A stretch of 64,000 nt of DNA from Emiliania huxleyi CCMP1516 (GCF_000372725.1 NW_005200881.1:354112-418111); one strand, 5' to 3'; positions 20,868 to 30,352 are shown, counted from the first letter of the stretch. Numbers and translations: made by a program. Notes: generated by a model not told the origin, from the sequence alone.

Positions 20868-22937
20868 ATGGCGCTCATCTCCGCCATGACCGAGCTGTGC
20901 GGCCAAAACGACGAGATCCGCGGCGCCCCGCAGATGAAGCAGCTCATCTCGCTCCTGGCGTCGGACGAGACGGGCGGCGCGCTCGACGAGACGGGGCAGG
21001 ACCTGGTCGCCACCTCGCTCAAGGCGACCGAGGACGCGGCGCTGCTCGACGCCTTTGTGCGCTCGGAGGCGGCGCTCAAGCGCCTCGTCAAGTGGCTCGA
21101 GGCGAGCATGTCTGGCGAGCGGGCCGATCAGACGCGCGTGCTGCTCTCGCTGTTTGCCCACCTGCCCATGACGGTCGAGGCGCTCATGGCGTCAAAGGCG
21201 GGGCACGTGGTCAACAACGCGCGCAAGGTGGAGAACGAGGCGGTCAAGAAGGCCGCGGTCGAGCTGGTCAAGGCCTGGAAGGCCATGTCCAGCGGCAAGC
21301 CCGCCGCGCCAAAGCCGCCGCCCGTTGCCAAGCGGCCCGCGGCGCCAGCGCCCGCGCCCGACGCCAAACGCGTCCGGCCCGAGGCGGCCGAAGACGAGGA
21401 CTTTGGGCTGGACTCGGCCCTGAGCGGCGCCGGCGCGCCCCGCAAGGCGTCGCTCAAGCCCGACCACCTCCGAGCGCGGAGGCCCGTGCAGCAGCTCCCC
21501 TCGACGCTCCCCTCGCGCAGCCGGCCGCCGCCCGCGCCAGCGCCGGACGCCGCCGCGCCCCGAGCCGAGCCCGCGGCCCCGCCGCCGCGTCCCGCGGCCG
21601 CGCCGGTTGCGGCGCCGCCCGCCGCCGCGCCGGCCCCTCCGCCGCCGCAGCCCGCCGCAGAGCCGCCCGCCAGCTCCGTGGTTGCGCGCAAGCCGCCCTC
21701 CTCCAAGCGCGTCTCCTGGAGGGGCACTGAGGAGCTCGTCGAGACGCGCGAGTACATCGTCGAGGCGAAGAAGGCGGCGACCACCTCGTGGGGCGACCTG
21801 CTGCAGGCCGAGCGCGAGCGCGAGCGGCTCGCGATGCAGCAGCGCCTGTCGGCGGACAACGACCCGTGGGCGATTGGCGGCGGCGACGACGAGCCCGCGG
21901 AGGCCGCCCCGCAGACGCAGACCAGCGCGCCCGCGCCGTCGAGCGCGCCGCCGCCGCGCGCGTCCGCGTCCGCGCCCGCCGAGCCCCCGGCGGCGGCGGC
22001 GGCGGCGGCGGCGGCTCCAGCGTCGCAGCCCGAGCCGGTGCCGGCGCTGGTTGCGTGGCGCACGCCGCCCATGCTCGAGGACACGTTCTGGCCAAAGGCC
22101 AAGGGCGACGACAGCAGCGAGCGCGACGCGCAGGCGGCGCGGCGCAAGTCGAGGCCCGAGGTGTCCTTCCGGCGCATGCAGGACGTGGTGGGCATGCCGG
22201 CGGAGCCGCCGCCCGAGTCCGCGCCGCCCCACGAGCCCGTCGAGATCCCGTTCGAGAAGGCCGCCACGCCAGACCCGCCGCCCGCGGCCGCTCCGGCGCC
22301 GCTGCTCACGCCGGCGCCGCACCCGCCCGCCGGTGTGGGCGGCGGCGCGCCGGGGGGGGTCGGGGGCGTCAACATCGTCGGCGCGGGCGCGCAGGCGATG
22401 CTCCTGCAGCAGCAGCAGCAGCTACAGCAGCAGCGCCAGCAGCAGCAGGCCGCGGCTGCGATGCAGCCGTTTGGCGGTGTCGGGTTTGGCATGATGAGTG
22501 GGCCACAAAACGGGTTTGGCGGAGGCGGAGGCGGAAGAGGCGGAGGTGGAGGTGGCGGAGGCGGGCTAACTGAGAGGCTCATGGGTAGCTTCATGCAGCA
22601 GCAGCAGGCGAGCGCCCCCGTCCTCGCCCCTTGTGCACACGCCATGAGAGATGTGCTCTCGCGCCATGTCTCGCGCCTGGCCGCCTAACCCGCGGCCTGA
22701 ATCTCTCCCCAGGCGAACACCCGCGTCCCCGCCGGCCGCGGTCTCGGCTTCCCGCAGGGCGCCGGCGGCCCTGGCGGGTCGCGGTATCGGACACGGCCGT
22801 GTCGCTACTTTGCTAACGGAGGCTGCAAAAACGGCGACCAGTGCACTTTCCTCCACGACCCCTCTAACCTCGGTACGCCGGCAGACTGGGGCGCGCCGTT
22901 CCGGCCCCCCTTTATGTCGGGCAAGGGGTTCCGGTAG
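20868..22937 (+). CDS. PPP1R10: PNUTS-like PP1 regulatory subunit 10
   Basis: Nuclear targeting subunit of protein phosphatase 1, which in animals acts in transcription termination with the PTW/PP1 complex. Exons 20868-22607 and 22713-22937 are joined by a 105-bp GC-AG intron (CAGCAG|GC ... CCCCAG|GC), phase 0; product 654 aa. Residues 1-145 fold like the TFIIS N-terminal (LW) domain (LDAFVRSEAALKRLVKWLEA, NNARKVENEAVKKAAVELVK). A long Pro/Ala linker contains KRVSW (an RVxF PP1-docking motif, about residue 283) inside a conserved strand (TEELVETREYIVEAKK). The 74-aa last exon carries a CCCH zinc finger (PCRYFANGGCKNGDQCTFLH), the same domain order as animal PNUTS. A Gln-rich stretch lies just before the intron. 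ATG context ACAAAC-ATGG is good. Orthology is inferred from architecture. Confidence 0.85.
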
Positions 22938-23671
22938 CCCCTCTAACTGGTTAAACCCAGAAACACCCACGAACGACGAAGCACGATGTCTGCATGCGCG
23001 GGTTCGTGCGGCGGGGAGACGCCAGACGGCGGCAGTCGGCACCCCCAGAGGCAGAGCGAGGGCCCAGAGCGCAGCGAGAGGCGAGCCCGGAGCCGGAGTC
23101 GTCTCGTGGCGACGGTGGCGGAGTCCGGAGAGATCTCCGCACCCTCTTGGTCTTGCTCTTTCTCTTCTCACTTTGACTGAGATCTCCACACCACCGCTCC
23201 CCCCGCGTGTGCGCCGTGGCTCTCGCTGGAGACTCTGCCCTCTGCGCGAGGCGCCGAGGCCGCCCGAGGGCTCGAGGCGCGAGGGCCGAGGGGGGCGACG
23301 AGGGGCGCGGCCCGGGGCGGCAGCGGGGGGTGCGAGGGACATGGGCGGGGCCGCGGGCGAAGATGGGTGACCCCGGTCTGGACACGTCTCGGCGCGGAGG
23401 GCGAGGGCCGAGGCGCGGGGGGGTTGTGACGGGTGTTGAGCGGCTCTCTTTAAAAATAACTTAAATTGTGTGCGCATCCGCGCAATGAACCGGAGAGTGG
23501 AGGATGTGCGCGGGCCGGGGGAATCCGGATGGAAAAGAAAATTTTCAAAAATAAACGGAAACACACTTTGAGCAAAAAACGTATCACGCGCGAAAAGAGG
23601 GGAATCGACGCGATGTACAAAGCATACAAGAGGAGGAGAAAAAAGAGGAGAGGCGCCAGTGATGACGAAGC
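22938..23671. other. Intergenic, no gene supported
   Basis: 3' flank of PNUTS followed by GC-rich unique DNA and an AT-richer segment (23450-23660) with AAAATTTTCAAAAATAAACG. The open frames are shadows. The plus-strand frame entering the next repeat (from 23466, MCAHPRNEPESGGCARAGG) may be the 5' part of a family A element ORF. Confidence 0.4.
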
Positions 23672-24108
23672 AGAAACTAGCGCAGACGAGAGCAGGGCAG
23701 AACCGGGGACTGGGGAGCCGGAGCAGACGGCATCGGCCGCCGAGGGAACGCTGGGAAGAGGCACGAGGAGGGCGGCGACCTCGACCGACTATGGAGGACC
23801 CGTCGCCAGACGACGCAGGGCAGACGACGGGGAGGCGGAGCAAACGCGCAGGGCGAGACGAGGGAGGGAGCAGGACTTTGCGGAGATCAGTAGGAGGATG
23901 TACGACGAGATTAGGAGCAGCAGGGACCCGAGGGACCATGTGGAAGACGGCTAGTGCTAGTCCCCCATCGGGAGGACGACCCCGGCTAGTCGCCGACCAC
24001 ACCCACAAAGAACCCTGCACAAAGATCGCAAGGGCGGGGACCTGTTCCTTTTTACCCATCTCACAGTAGAGAGGTGTCCGTTTTTATTTATTTATTTATT
24101 TAGCCAAA
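23672..24108 (+). repeat. Dispersed repeat family A, copy 2 (longest)
   Basis: Starts at GAAACTAGCGCAGACGAGAG and ends in the TTTATTTATTTATTTATTTA tract. It contains the conserved small frame (RRAR-RGREQDFAEI, RDPRDHVEDG) and the intact 3' block, including ACCCATCTCACAGTAGAGAG. This uninterrupted 3' block is the reference against which the split copy at 25.5 kb can be read. Confidence 0.85.
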
Positions 24109-24188
24109 AACGGACGCGAGTTGCCCACAAAAAACAGGAAGAGATATAGGCAGAAGGAAATACTCCCGATTATAAAGCCAACACAATC

Positions 24189-24490
24189 GAAACTAGCGCA
24201 GACGAGAGCAGGGCAGAACCGGGGACTGGGGAGCCGGAGCGGACGGCATCGGCCGCCGAGGGAACGTTGGGAAGAGGCACGAGGAGGGCGGCGACCTCGA
24301 CCGACTATGGAGGACCCGTCGCCAGACGACGCAGGGCAGAAGACGGTTAGGCGGAGCAGACGCGCAGGGCGAGACGAGGGAGGGAGCAGGACTTTGCGGA
24401 GATCAGCAGGAGGATGTACGAAGAGATTAGGAGCAGCAGGGACCCGAGGGACCATGTGGAAGACGGCTAGTGCTAGTCGTCCCCCATCCG
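24189..24490 (+). repeat. Dispersed repeat family A, copy 3, 3'-truncated
   Basis: Nearly identical to 23672-23965 (GAAACTAGCGCAGACGAGAG to the GTGGAAGACGGCTAGTGCTA block), then diverges after CCCCCATCC. It lies 80 bp right of copy 2, in the same direction, so the two form a loose tandem. In this copy the conserved peptide frame is shifted relative to copy 2, which argues that the peptide is not under strong selection here. Confidence 0.85.
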
Positions 24491-24617
24491 GCGATCGGGA
24501 GGACACTGGTTGGGTAGTAGTCTAAGTTCTGAGCCTCGAGGCTTAGCGGGTCTAAGTGTGCCCTGGCACGCTGGGGTGCTTACGTGGTCTAAGATCGGCG
24601 GCAGCCTCTTATACGGG

Positions 24618-25192
24618 CTAAGTCTGCCGTGGCACGGCCTGGGGCCAAGAGGCTCCCACCGTGATCAACGATACGGCGCAGCCCCCAAAAATTTTTCGCC
24701 TGCGGCGGGCGCCTTCTAATCCGGGTCGATCCTTCTCATGCTCAGCAATCGCCGCCTCAGCATCCTCCTCTTCCGATTCTCGTTGCTCTTCTTGAGCGCA
24801 ATCTTCAAGCCAAACAGTTCTCACAAATAGCCTCAAGCTCAAACAAACGCATGTCACAGAAGCCTGTGTATGCTGGTCCTCTTTGAACGATCCGCGCGTG
24901 AGGTAGCATAGAACCTTGTTGGCAGCAGCCAGCTTGTTGCGCTGCTTCGTTGCGATGAGCTGATTGGGATCGCAGAAGTGCATGCCAAGCACCGCCACGA
25001 TCTTGAAGCAGAACACATCGCAACCGCATCGTCCGCACTGCCATCGGCATGCCGCGCCCGCCGCTTCGCCGCAGCCGCCTTAAGACACGCATAGCGGCAG
25101 CACATGGTACGGTGCGCGTATTGAGCAGGAATTGCGCGCCGCAAGTAGCGCACTGGCCCTGGGAGAAGGCGATATGGCGTCGTGCGCGGCAT
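24618..25192 (-). pseudogene. Frameshifted Cys-rich protein remnant
   Basis: Reading the minus strand from 25195, a Cys-rich segment (CRARRHIAFSQGQCATCGAQF) is followed in other frames by CCRYACLKAAAAKRRA and then CRWQCGRCGCDVFCFKIVAV with an open frame to 24618 (ATKQRNKLAAANKVLCYLTR, an acidic EEEDAEAAIAEHEKD). The pieces read as one protein only if frame is switched at about 25085-25050 and no good splice pairs are seen. It looks like a zinc-ribbon protein broken by indels. Family not recognised. It could also be two short real exons. Confidence 0.4.
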
Positions 25193-25424
25193 ACGTTGGT
25201 CGGGACGCGTCCAGGTATTTTTCGGGTAAACCTGGACTTTTGCAGTTATACCCGGGTTTTACCCGGAGTTGGCCTGGTGTCGTCTAAGTTCATGGCCCCC
25301 GACCATACAGCGTCTAAGTCCGAGCCCGGCTCCGTGCGGGGGCTAAGTTGAGCGCTCGCTCGCTGCAGAGGCTAGAGCCGTAAGTGTAGAGAGCGACCCT
25401 CTAGCCCTACTAGCTACTATACCC

Positions 25425-25905
25425 AACCATTGGGAGGACGACCCCGGGCCCCGGCTAGTGAGTAGTGTCGGGTGTCGCCGACCACACTACCCACAAAGAA
25501 CCCTGCACAAAGATCGCAAGGCTAGGGCGGGGACCTGTTCCTTTTTACCCACCTCACAGTGTCCACCAAACTCGGCCATTCCAACGGCCAGACCGCTCGC
25601 TTAAGGCTGATTGGCTAGACGAGCGGTCTACCTCCAACGGGGCTGACTGGCACAACGAGGAGAGGTCATCCGGATGTGGCGGGACGCCGCCGGGCACCTG
25701 GTTGCTCTCCTCCGCCAGACAGCCCCTCCCGACGGGGACGCCACCACCCTCGCCCAGGGATCTACAATGCTGTCTTAAGGTCCGACAGGTTCGGCACCGG
25801 GCACCGCCTCGGTATACAAAATGCGCCTGCGGGCGGACCCTTACAGATCACAGATCACCTCGCACAGTAGAGAGGTGTCCGTTTTTATTTATTTATTTAA
25901 CACAA
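25425..25905 (+). repeat. Family A repeat, copy 4, split by an insertion
   Basis: 25425-25560 matches the 3' block of copy 2 (GGGAGGACGACCCCGG, CACAAAGAACCCTGCACAAA, GGGGACCTGTTCCTTTTTAC) up to CACAGT. The continuation, CACAGTAGAGAGGTGTCCG plus TTTATTTATTT, resumes at 25863. The 302 bp between are foreign. Two small internal insertions (TAGTGAGTAGTGTCGGG, CTAG) also distinguish it. Confidence 0.85.
25561..25862. mobile_element. 302-bp insertion with 6-bp target duplication in a family A repeat
   Basis: Bounded by CACAGT at 25555-25560 and again at 25863-25868; the uninterrupted copy at 24.05 kb has CACAGT once. Its right 110 bp, reverse-complemented, match 53185-53290 (GGGTCCGCCCGCAGGCGCAT, TTTTGTATACCGAG, GGTGCCCGGTGCCGA), so it is a dispersed family. 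The sequence can form a hairpin between AAGGTCCGACAGG and CCTGCGGGCGGACCCTT. It has no ORF of note. A SINE-like or MITE-like element is possible; no poly-A or tRNA-like A/B boxes were recognised. Confidence 0.75.
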
Positions 25906-26234
25906 TCAAAAATTAGCGATGTGTACAATGAATTTAATGCAACCAACCATGGTGTGGTTGGTGTGTTTCGCGCCCACCTGCGGAAGAGAGTCCACTAACC
26001 ACATGACATGTCCGCACGGTCCTATGATAAGCGAGGCCGTCCACACGAGGCCGCACTACTACTGGTACTCGACATACCCAACGTCTGTCTATCGGTCACG
26101 TGTGCAAAGGCCAAGAGTCCGGAAGGGAGGCTCCGGCCCGCAGGCGCGAGTTTTGCTATGCACGCGCGCTGACTCGCCCTCTCGCGTCACCCATGGGTGG
26201 CAAGGGCGCGTACCCTCCATCTTTGCCCTGGTCC

Positions 26235-27053
26235 TCAGACGCGGTGGCCGTCTTCCTTTGCCGTGGCCGTCGACAGCGCGCCGACCAGCCAGCAGCCCCA
26301 GGTGGCCGCGCAGAAGCCCTGCATCGCGGTCAGCAGAGAGGCGTCCACGTTGGGGATATACCCGCCGGCGTTGTTGGTGACGGTGTAGGTGACGATCGAC
26401 GCAAAGACAGCCATGAGCGTCTGCGGCACCATCGAGCCTGCGGGCGCCTTGTAGCAGGAGATCTCCCACGCGATCGTCACGCCCTCGATGAAGTAGCTGA
26501 TGACTGCGAGGAGGAGTACCTCCACATTCTGGATGAAGAAGGCGGGCGCAATGCGCAGCAGAGCGTACGCCGCATTCTCGGCAATGAAGCGGCGGTGGGT
26601 CGGCGCCAGGTTGGGCACCTTTGCGAAGCCCGAGTACCCGCCGAGCGCCCACGGGAACCTGCGAGGGATTGCCAGATGGACTTCATTGCGACAGCGGCGA
26701 TGGCGGAGGCGGCGGTGCGGAGTGGGACTCGAAGGGCGCTGGCTAACGGTGTGGGCGTTTGCGACGGCGGACGCTAGGGGTCGCGTGTTCACACGGGGCA
26801 GGCGGCTCCCTTCGCTAGGGGTCGCGTGTTCACACGGGGCAGGTGCGCACTTGTCAGCCCGCTGAGCGTCCGAGGCGGAGGCGGAGAGGAAGGGCAGCAC
26901 GCCAATCACGACGACATCGAGGACGAAGCCGTGAATGAACCACATCACGGTGCAAACGATAAAGGAGGTAGGCATTCCGGGGGGAGGAGGCGGCGGTGGG
27001 GCGGGCGCTGGCTTGCCCCACGCCGTCGCGGCGGCCGCGAGGAAGGCTAGCAT
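26235..27053 (-). CDS. Small multi-pass membrane protein, unknown function
   Basis: Two exons, 26851-27053 and 26235-26658, with a 192-bp GT-AG intron; the split Lys codon restores frame (AQRADK-FPWALGGYSGF). Product 208 aa from MLAFLAAAATAWGK. Four hydrophobic segments: residues 28-55 (FIVCTVMWFIHGFVLDVVVI), about 103-125, about 140-160 and the C-terminal end around AATWGCWLVGALS. The segment YALLRIAPAFFIQNVEVLLL with YFIEGVTIAWEI is faintly like the Erg28 fold, but too weakly to name it. The N-terminus is Pro-rich. An AT-rich stretch (TTATAATAAACCC) lies 20-30 bp upstream of the start. The intron holds a 41-bp tandem repeat. Confidence 0.65.
   Translation of the reverse strand: MLAFLAAAATAWGKPAPAPPPPPPPGMPTSFIVCTVMWFIHGFVLDVVVIGVLPFLSASASDAQRADKCAPAPCEHATPSEGSRLPRVNTRPLASAVANAHTVSQRPSSPTPHRRLRHRRCRNEVHLAIPRRFPWALGGYSGFAKVPNLAPTHRRFIAENAAYALLRIAPAFFIQNVEVLLLAVISYFIEGVTIAWEISCYKAPAGSMVPQTLMAVFASIVTYTVTNNAGGYIPNVDASLLTAMQGFCAATWGCWLVGALSTATAKEDGHRV
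26772..26843. repeat. 41-bp tandem duplication in an intron
   Basis: CGCTAGGGGTCGCGTGTTCA followed by CACGGGGCAGG occurs at 26772 and again at 26813, both inside the intron of the membrane-protein gene. The core GTGTTCACAC is a short palindrome-like motif similar to the ends of two SF3B3 introns. Confidence 0.85.
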
Positions 27054-27113
27054 CTTCGGTGGGGGGATCTGCTGATTATAATAAACCCGGCGGATGAAAA
27101 AGAATTTTCCCAC

Positions 27114-27545
27114 CCCGCGCTAAACCCGCCGCCCTCTTTGTTTTTTTTTATTCCTCCGGCCTTCCCGCCCTCCGCCCTCTCCATCGCCCATCCGTGCATT
27201 CCACGATTCGTCGATCCCCCCCCGCCCGTCCACTCCCTCCCGCTTTTGGCGCCCATTCCGCCCTCTCCCTCCGCCCTTGCCCTCTGGCCGGCCTGGGTGG
27301 CATCTCATCTTCACCGCCAAGTGGGAGGGAAGTGGACTGGGCCCTGAGCCGACCTAGGTCCTAGCTGCCAAACGGAATGGAGCGCCCCAACACGGCCGAG
27401 GCACGAGGGCTGCATAGACTCGATCGCAAGATCCCAGAAAGGCACCTCTGCCTCTGGACAGGGTGGCCCGCCCTAATCGACCCCTTTTAAAGTGACTCGG
27501 TCGTTCGCTTTCTTTCCCACACTCACTCACTGTGTGTGTGTTTGA
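27114..27545. other. Intergenic, pyrimidine-rich, no gene supported
   Basis: C/T-rich DNA (CCCGCCCGTCCACTCCCTCC) and then a segment with CACTCACTCACTGTGTGTGT just before the ORF start at 27546. No RNA or protein gene recognised. Confidence 0.4.
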
Positions 27546-29183
27546 GTGAGTGAGAGAGAGATTTTTGAAGACCAACAAGAAATCACGACTTTCAGGACCA
27601 CCCCCCTACCGACGGGGTTTGCGCCCGACCGACTCGTTGACGCGGACTGCCCCCGGTGCTCCTTCCCGTTCCGAGAGGTATGGGATGGTGCGGAAGCCCG
27701 CTCTCTCGGAGCGGGTCGGGTCTGCTGCGGATTGACGCAGTCGTCCTACCAGTGCCTGTGGTGCGGCGCCGAGACAACAGCTGCCGATCACCCGGCCGAG
27801 ACCGGATCCGCACAACCGACCACCCCCGCCGCCGCGCCGCCCGAAGACCACATGCTTGAGCATCCAACAGGTGACACGCTGCCGCCGCCATCGGCACCGC
27901 CGTCGCCGCCCGAGCCCGTCACCTCCGTGGAGGCTGAAGCGCCATCGGCACCGCCGTCACCGCCCGAGCCCGCCGCCTCCACGGAGCTTGACGCAGAGGT
28001 GGCGCGAGCAGCGGAACGAGCGGCACATCGGGACCTACGCGCTGCGCACGAGAACTGGAAGGCGCGGGAGGCCGCGGAGCGCAAGGCGTGGACTGCGCTC
28101 GACACGGCGCGGCGAATGTGGGAGGATGCGTGCGACGCGTCGAACCAACTGAAACTGATGTGGGAGCGGGCCCTCTCCACTCCGGCCGGAGACGCCATCG
28201 GGTACTACGAGCTACACCGCAAGCAGTCGGAGGCCGCGTTCCACCGCTACCAGGAAGTTGACCGCCGGGGCACCCGGTACAAGCAATGCGTGCAGAGCCT
28301 CTCCGACGCGTGTGCATACGGGCGACACGCCGCACAACGCCACGCCGAGGCGCTCGAAGCTCTGGACGACCTCGAGGCGGGCGGCGGCGCGGGCGGAGGG
28401 GCGGAGGAGCCCCTGGGGGGTCGCCCCCTCTCGCGGCCGGCGGGCGACACGCCGCCGCCGCCGTCAGCACCACCGTCACCGCCCGAGCCTACCACCCCTT
28501 CGAGGACCGGCAGCGCCACGCCACCCTCCCCGGCCACGCCCCGGGCGCCGTGCACCCGCTGTGGCGATGGCCGCATCCCGGCCGGCGCCATCCAGTGCCC
28601 GACGTGCCACTGGATCCTCGACGAGACCTGGGACGAGCACGAGGCGTACCATTGGCAGGATGGAAGCGACATGCGCTGCTGCGATTGCGGCGAGCTGTGG
28701 TCCTCGAAGGTACAATATTGCCTAGGGGACTGGTGTGGCGGCCCCGTCGAGCCAGTCGACGGCTCGTGGCATGTTGCATGGAGACTCCTGAATTCGGCAA
28801 ACCCGGAGCAGCTGCACACTACGATACCTAAGTTCGCCGGCGGTCGCTACGAGAGGGAGGATGTGGAGGTAGTCCGCATCAGTGGGCCACGCCCGTCGCC
28901 CCACCCCGGCCCTAGTGCCGCTGGCAGCTCGAGCGCGCACGCGGGCTTGGCACCGGGCGACGTGGACCACGAGGACGAGGCGGTGCCGAACGAGCAAGCG
29001 GGCGCGGCGTCCGCGCATGTGCCGGGCGACGCCGCCCCCGCAGGGCCGCCCGACCCCATCGCCCAGACGCCCGCCTACCCACCGCCGACGGGGCCAGAGC
29101 ACGGGAGGGAGTTCGCCGCCCTTGCCACCGCCTCCACCCCCGCCACCGGCGGGGCCGCCACCGTGTGGACCCGCTCGGAATAA
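27546..29183 (+). CDS. Zinc-ribbon-like Cys-rich protein fused to host start codon
   Basis: A 545-codon frame. The first 16 codons (MSEREIFEDQQEITTF) are host repeat sequence shared with 14.68 kb; the rest lies in the 27595-30007 insertion. Residues about 33-80 contain CPRC, then RVCCG and QCLWCGAE, a probable metal-binding ribbon. Two Pro/Ser-rich linkers repeat GDTLPPPSAPPSPPEP-like units. Residues about 150-280 are charged and helical (AERAAHRDLRAAHENWKARE, KLMWERALS, HRYQEVDRRG). Residues about 335-390 hold CTRCGDGR, QCPTCHWILD, RCCDCGEL and YCLGDWCGG, a second ribbon or RanBP2/zinc-ribbon cluster. The first internal ATG (about 27852) lies after ribbon 1, so ribbon 1 needs the host start or an upstream exon. 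Family unknown. An Arg-rich frame at 28882-29718 (+, another frame) may continue it by splicing. Confidence 0.6.
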   Translation: MSEREIFEDQQEITTFRTTPLPTGFAPDRLVDADCPRCSFPFREVWDGAEARSLGAGRVCCGLTQSSYQCLWCGAETTAADHPAETGSAQPTTPAAAPPEDHMLEHPTGDTLPPPSAPPSPPEPVTSVEAEAPSAPPSPPEPAASTELDAEVARAAERAAHRDLRAAHENWKAREAAERKAWTALDTARRMWEDACDASNQLKLMWERALSTPAGDAIGYYELHRKQSEAAFHRYQEVDRRGTRYKQCVQSLSDACAYGRHAAQRHAEALEALDDLEAGGGAGGGAEEPLGGRPLSRPAGDTPPPPSAPPSPPEPTTPSRTGSATPPSPATPRAPCTRCGDGRIPAGAIQCPTCHWILDETWDEHEAYHWQDGSDMRCCDCGELWSSKVQYCLGDWCGGPVEPVDGSWHVAWRLLNSANPEQLHTTIPKFAGGRYEREDVEVVRISGPRPSPHPGPSAAGSSSAHAGLAPGDVDHEDEAVPNEQAGAASAHVPGDAAPAGPPDPIAQTPAYPPPTGPEHGREFAALATASTPATGGAATVWTRSE

Positions 29184-30007
29184 CCTGGGGGATCCGGAAC
29201 CGCCCCGCCGGAGGCTGGCGTACCCGGGCGAAGGAGCTGGGAGGGGGGAGTTGCCGCAACACAACAACGAACCCGCCGGCGAGCCGGAGGGCCGAGACCG
29301 GAGGGCCCCGGGGGGGGCCTGGGGTCAGCTGTCGGAGGAGGCGAGAGACGAGCTGACGCGGCCTCTGCGAGTAGAGTCGGGACGGACGGACGAGCCGAGG
29401 ACGATAGAGAGACCGCGGGGGCGGGCGCGAGTCCTCGACCGAAGAGAGCTGGCCCCACCCCCCGGGGAGGGGCGGCGTGGCGATCGAATGCCGCCGCCCT
29501 CGCCCGAGGAGTCGGGCACGGGATCGCCGGAGGCGGAGGCAACAAGAATAGCCCCCGAAGACGAGACGGCGGCGAGGCCGCGGTCGAAGAAGTATAAGAG
29601 GGGAAGGCGGGCTCCGCAGCCGACGCCGAACCATCGGAAATCGAACAGGAGGGAGGACCGGGAGGAGAGGGGAGCCCCCTCGGATGGGGGGTGGGGAGAT
29701 CGGGCGGAGGAGCCCTGAGTGGCGATGTCGGGTGAGAGTGTACGTCATGCTCGTGTCTAGTGTCTGGTGTTTACTAGCTCCGAGTAGAGGGGGCGTTCCG
29801 CCGCTAGGGGACACCCAAAGCGCAGAACTAACCCTCGGAGACCCGTGTTTACTTTAAGGCCCTTGCCCTGCGAATGCGCACCCCCCTAGCTAGGGGTCAG
29901 GGCTCTCTAGCCCGTAGCCCGATCCCGATCATCCGGCCCGCTGGATGCGCTTCTCAGCTCACCGGCCCTGGATGTGAGGTTACCGACTGCACTCCAAGTG
30001 CTCCAAG
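27595..30007 (+). mobile_element. 2.4-kb insertion with 5-bp target duplication carrying a zinc-ribbon ORF
   Basis: TTTCA occurs at 27590-27594 and at 30008-30012. The 14.56-14.69 kb repeat (minus strand) has the left and right flanks directly joined with TTTCA once. The insert begins GGACCACCCCCCTACC and ends CTGCACTCCAAGTGCTCCAAG with no terminal inverted repeats. Its last 160 bp are also found at 51248-51461, and its last 38 bp at 43780-43818 (inverted), each ending exactly at CTCCAAG, so this is a genuine element terminus. No transposase, integrase or reverse transcriptase motif is visible. Either a non-autonomous element with cargo or an unfamiliar autonomous one. Confidence 0.75.
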
Positions 30008-30352
30008 TTTCACAGTGATTTGGGCTCGGCAGCTTGTTAGCCCTCAGCCGAAGCTGGGGCCGGTCCCGTATCCGAGAGTGAGTACACACGCACACACACA
30101 CTGTCTGTGTGTGTTTGTTGTTTTGTGAGAGCGCTGTGTCTTGCTTTCCACACTCTCTCAAACAACAATATCGAAACACATCTAAAGAAATTTAGGCGAG
30201 CGCGGAAGCAGAACGCGAAGCAGCGTCCAAGCAGGCTGATAATAGCCAAAAAGAAATCTAGCCTCATTACCCGCTCGCCACTCTCTGGTTATCACCGTCC
30301 TCCCATCCCTCCCTGGCTGTCCGCTTTTCTTTTTCTCTGGTTATCATCACCA

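Noticed and set aside
21128-22645. A 505-codon ORF on the minus strand
   Set aside because: It is the antisense shadow of the PNUTS coding exon (Gly/Ala/Ser/Cys-rich), as expected from third-position GC.
26235-27053. Assignment of the small membrane protein to Erg28
   Set aside because: Only a loose hydrophobic pattern is shared; the Erg28 residues I would need to see are not clearly present.
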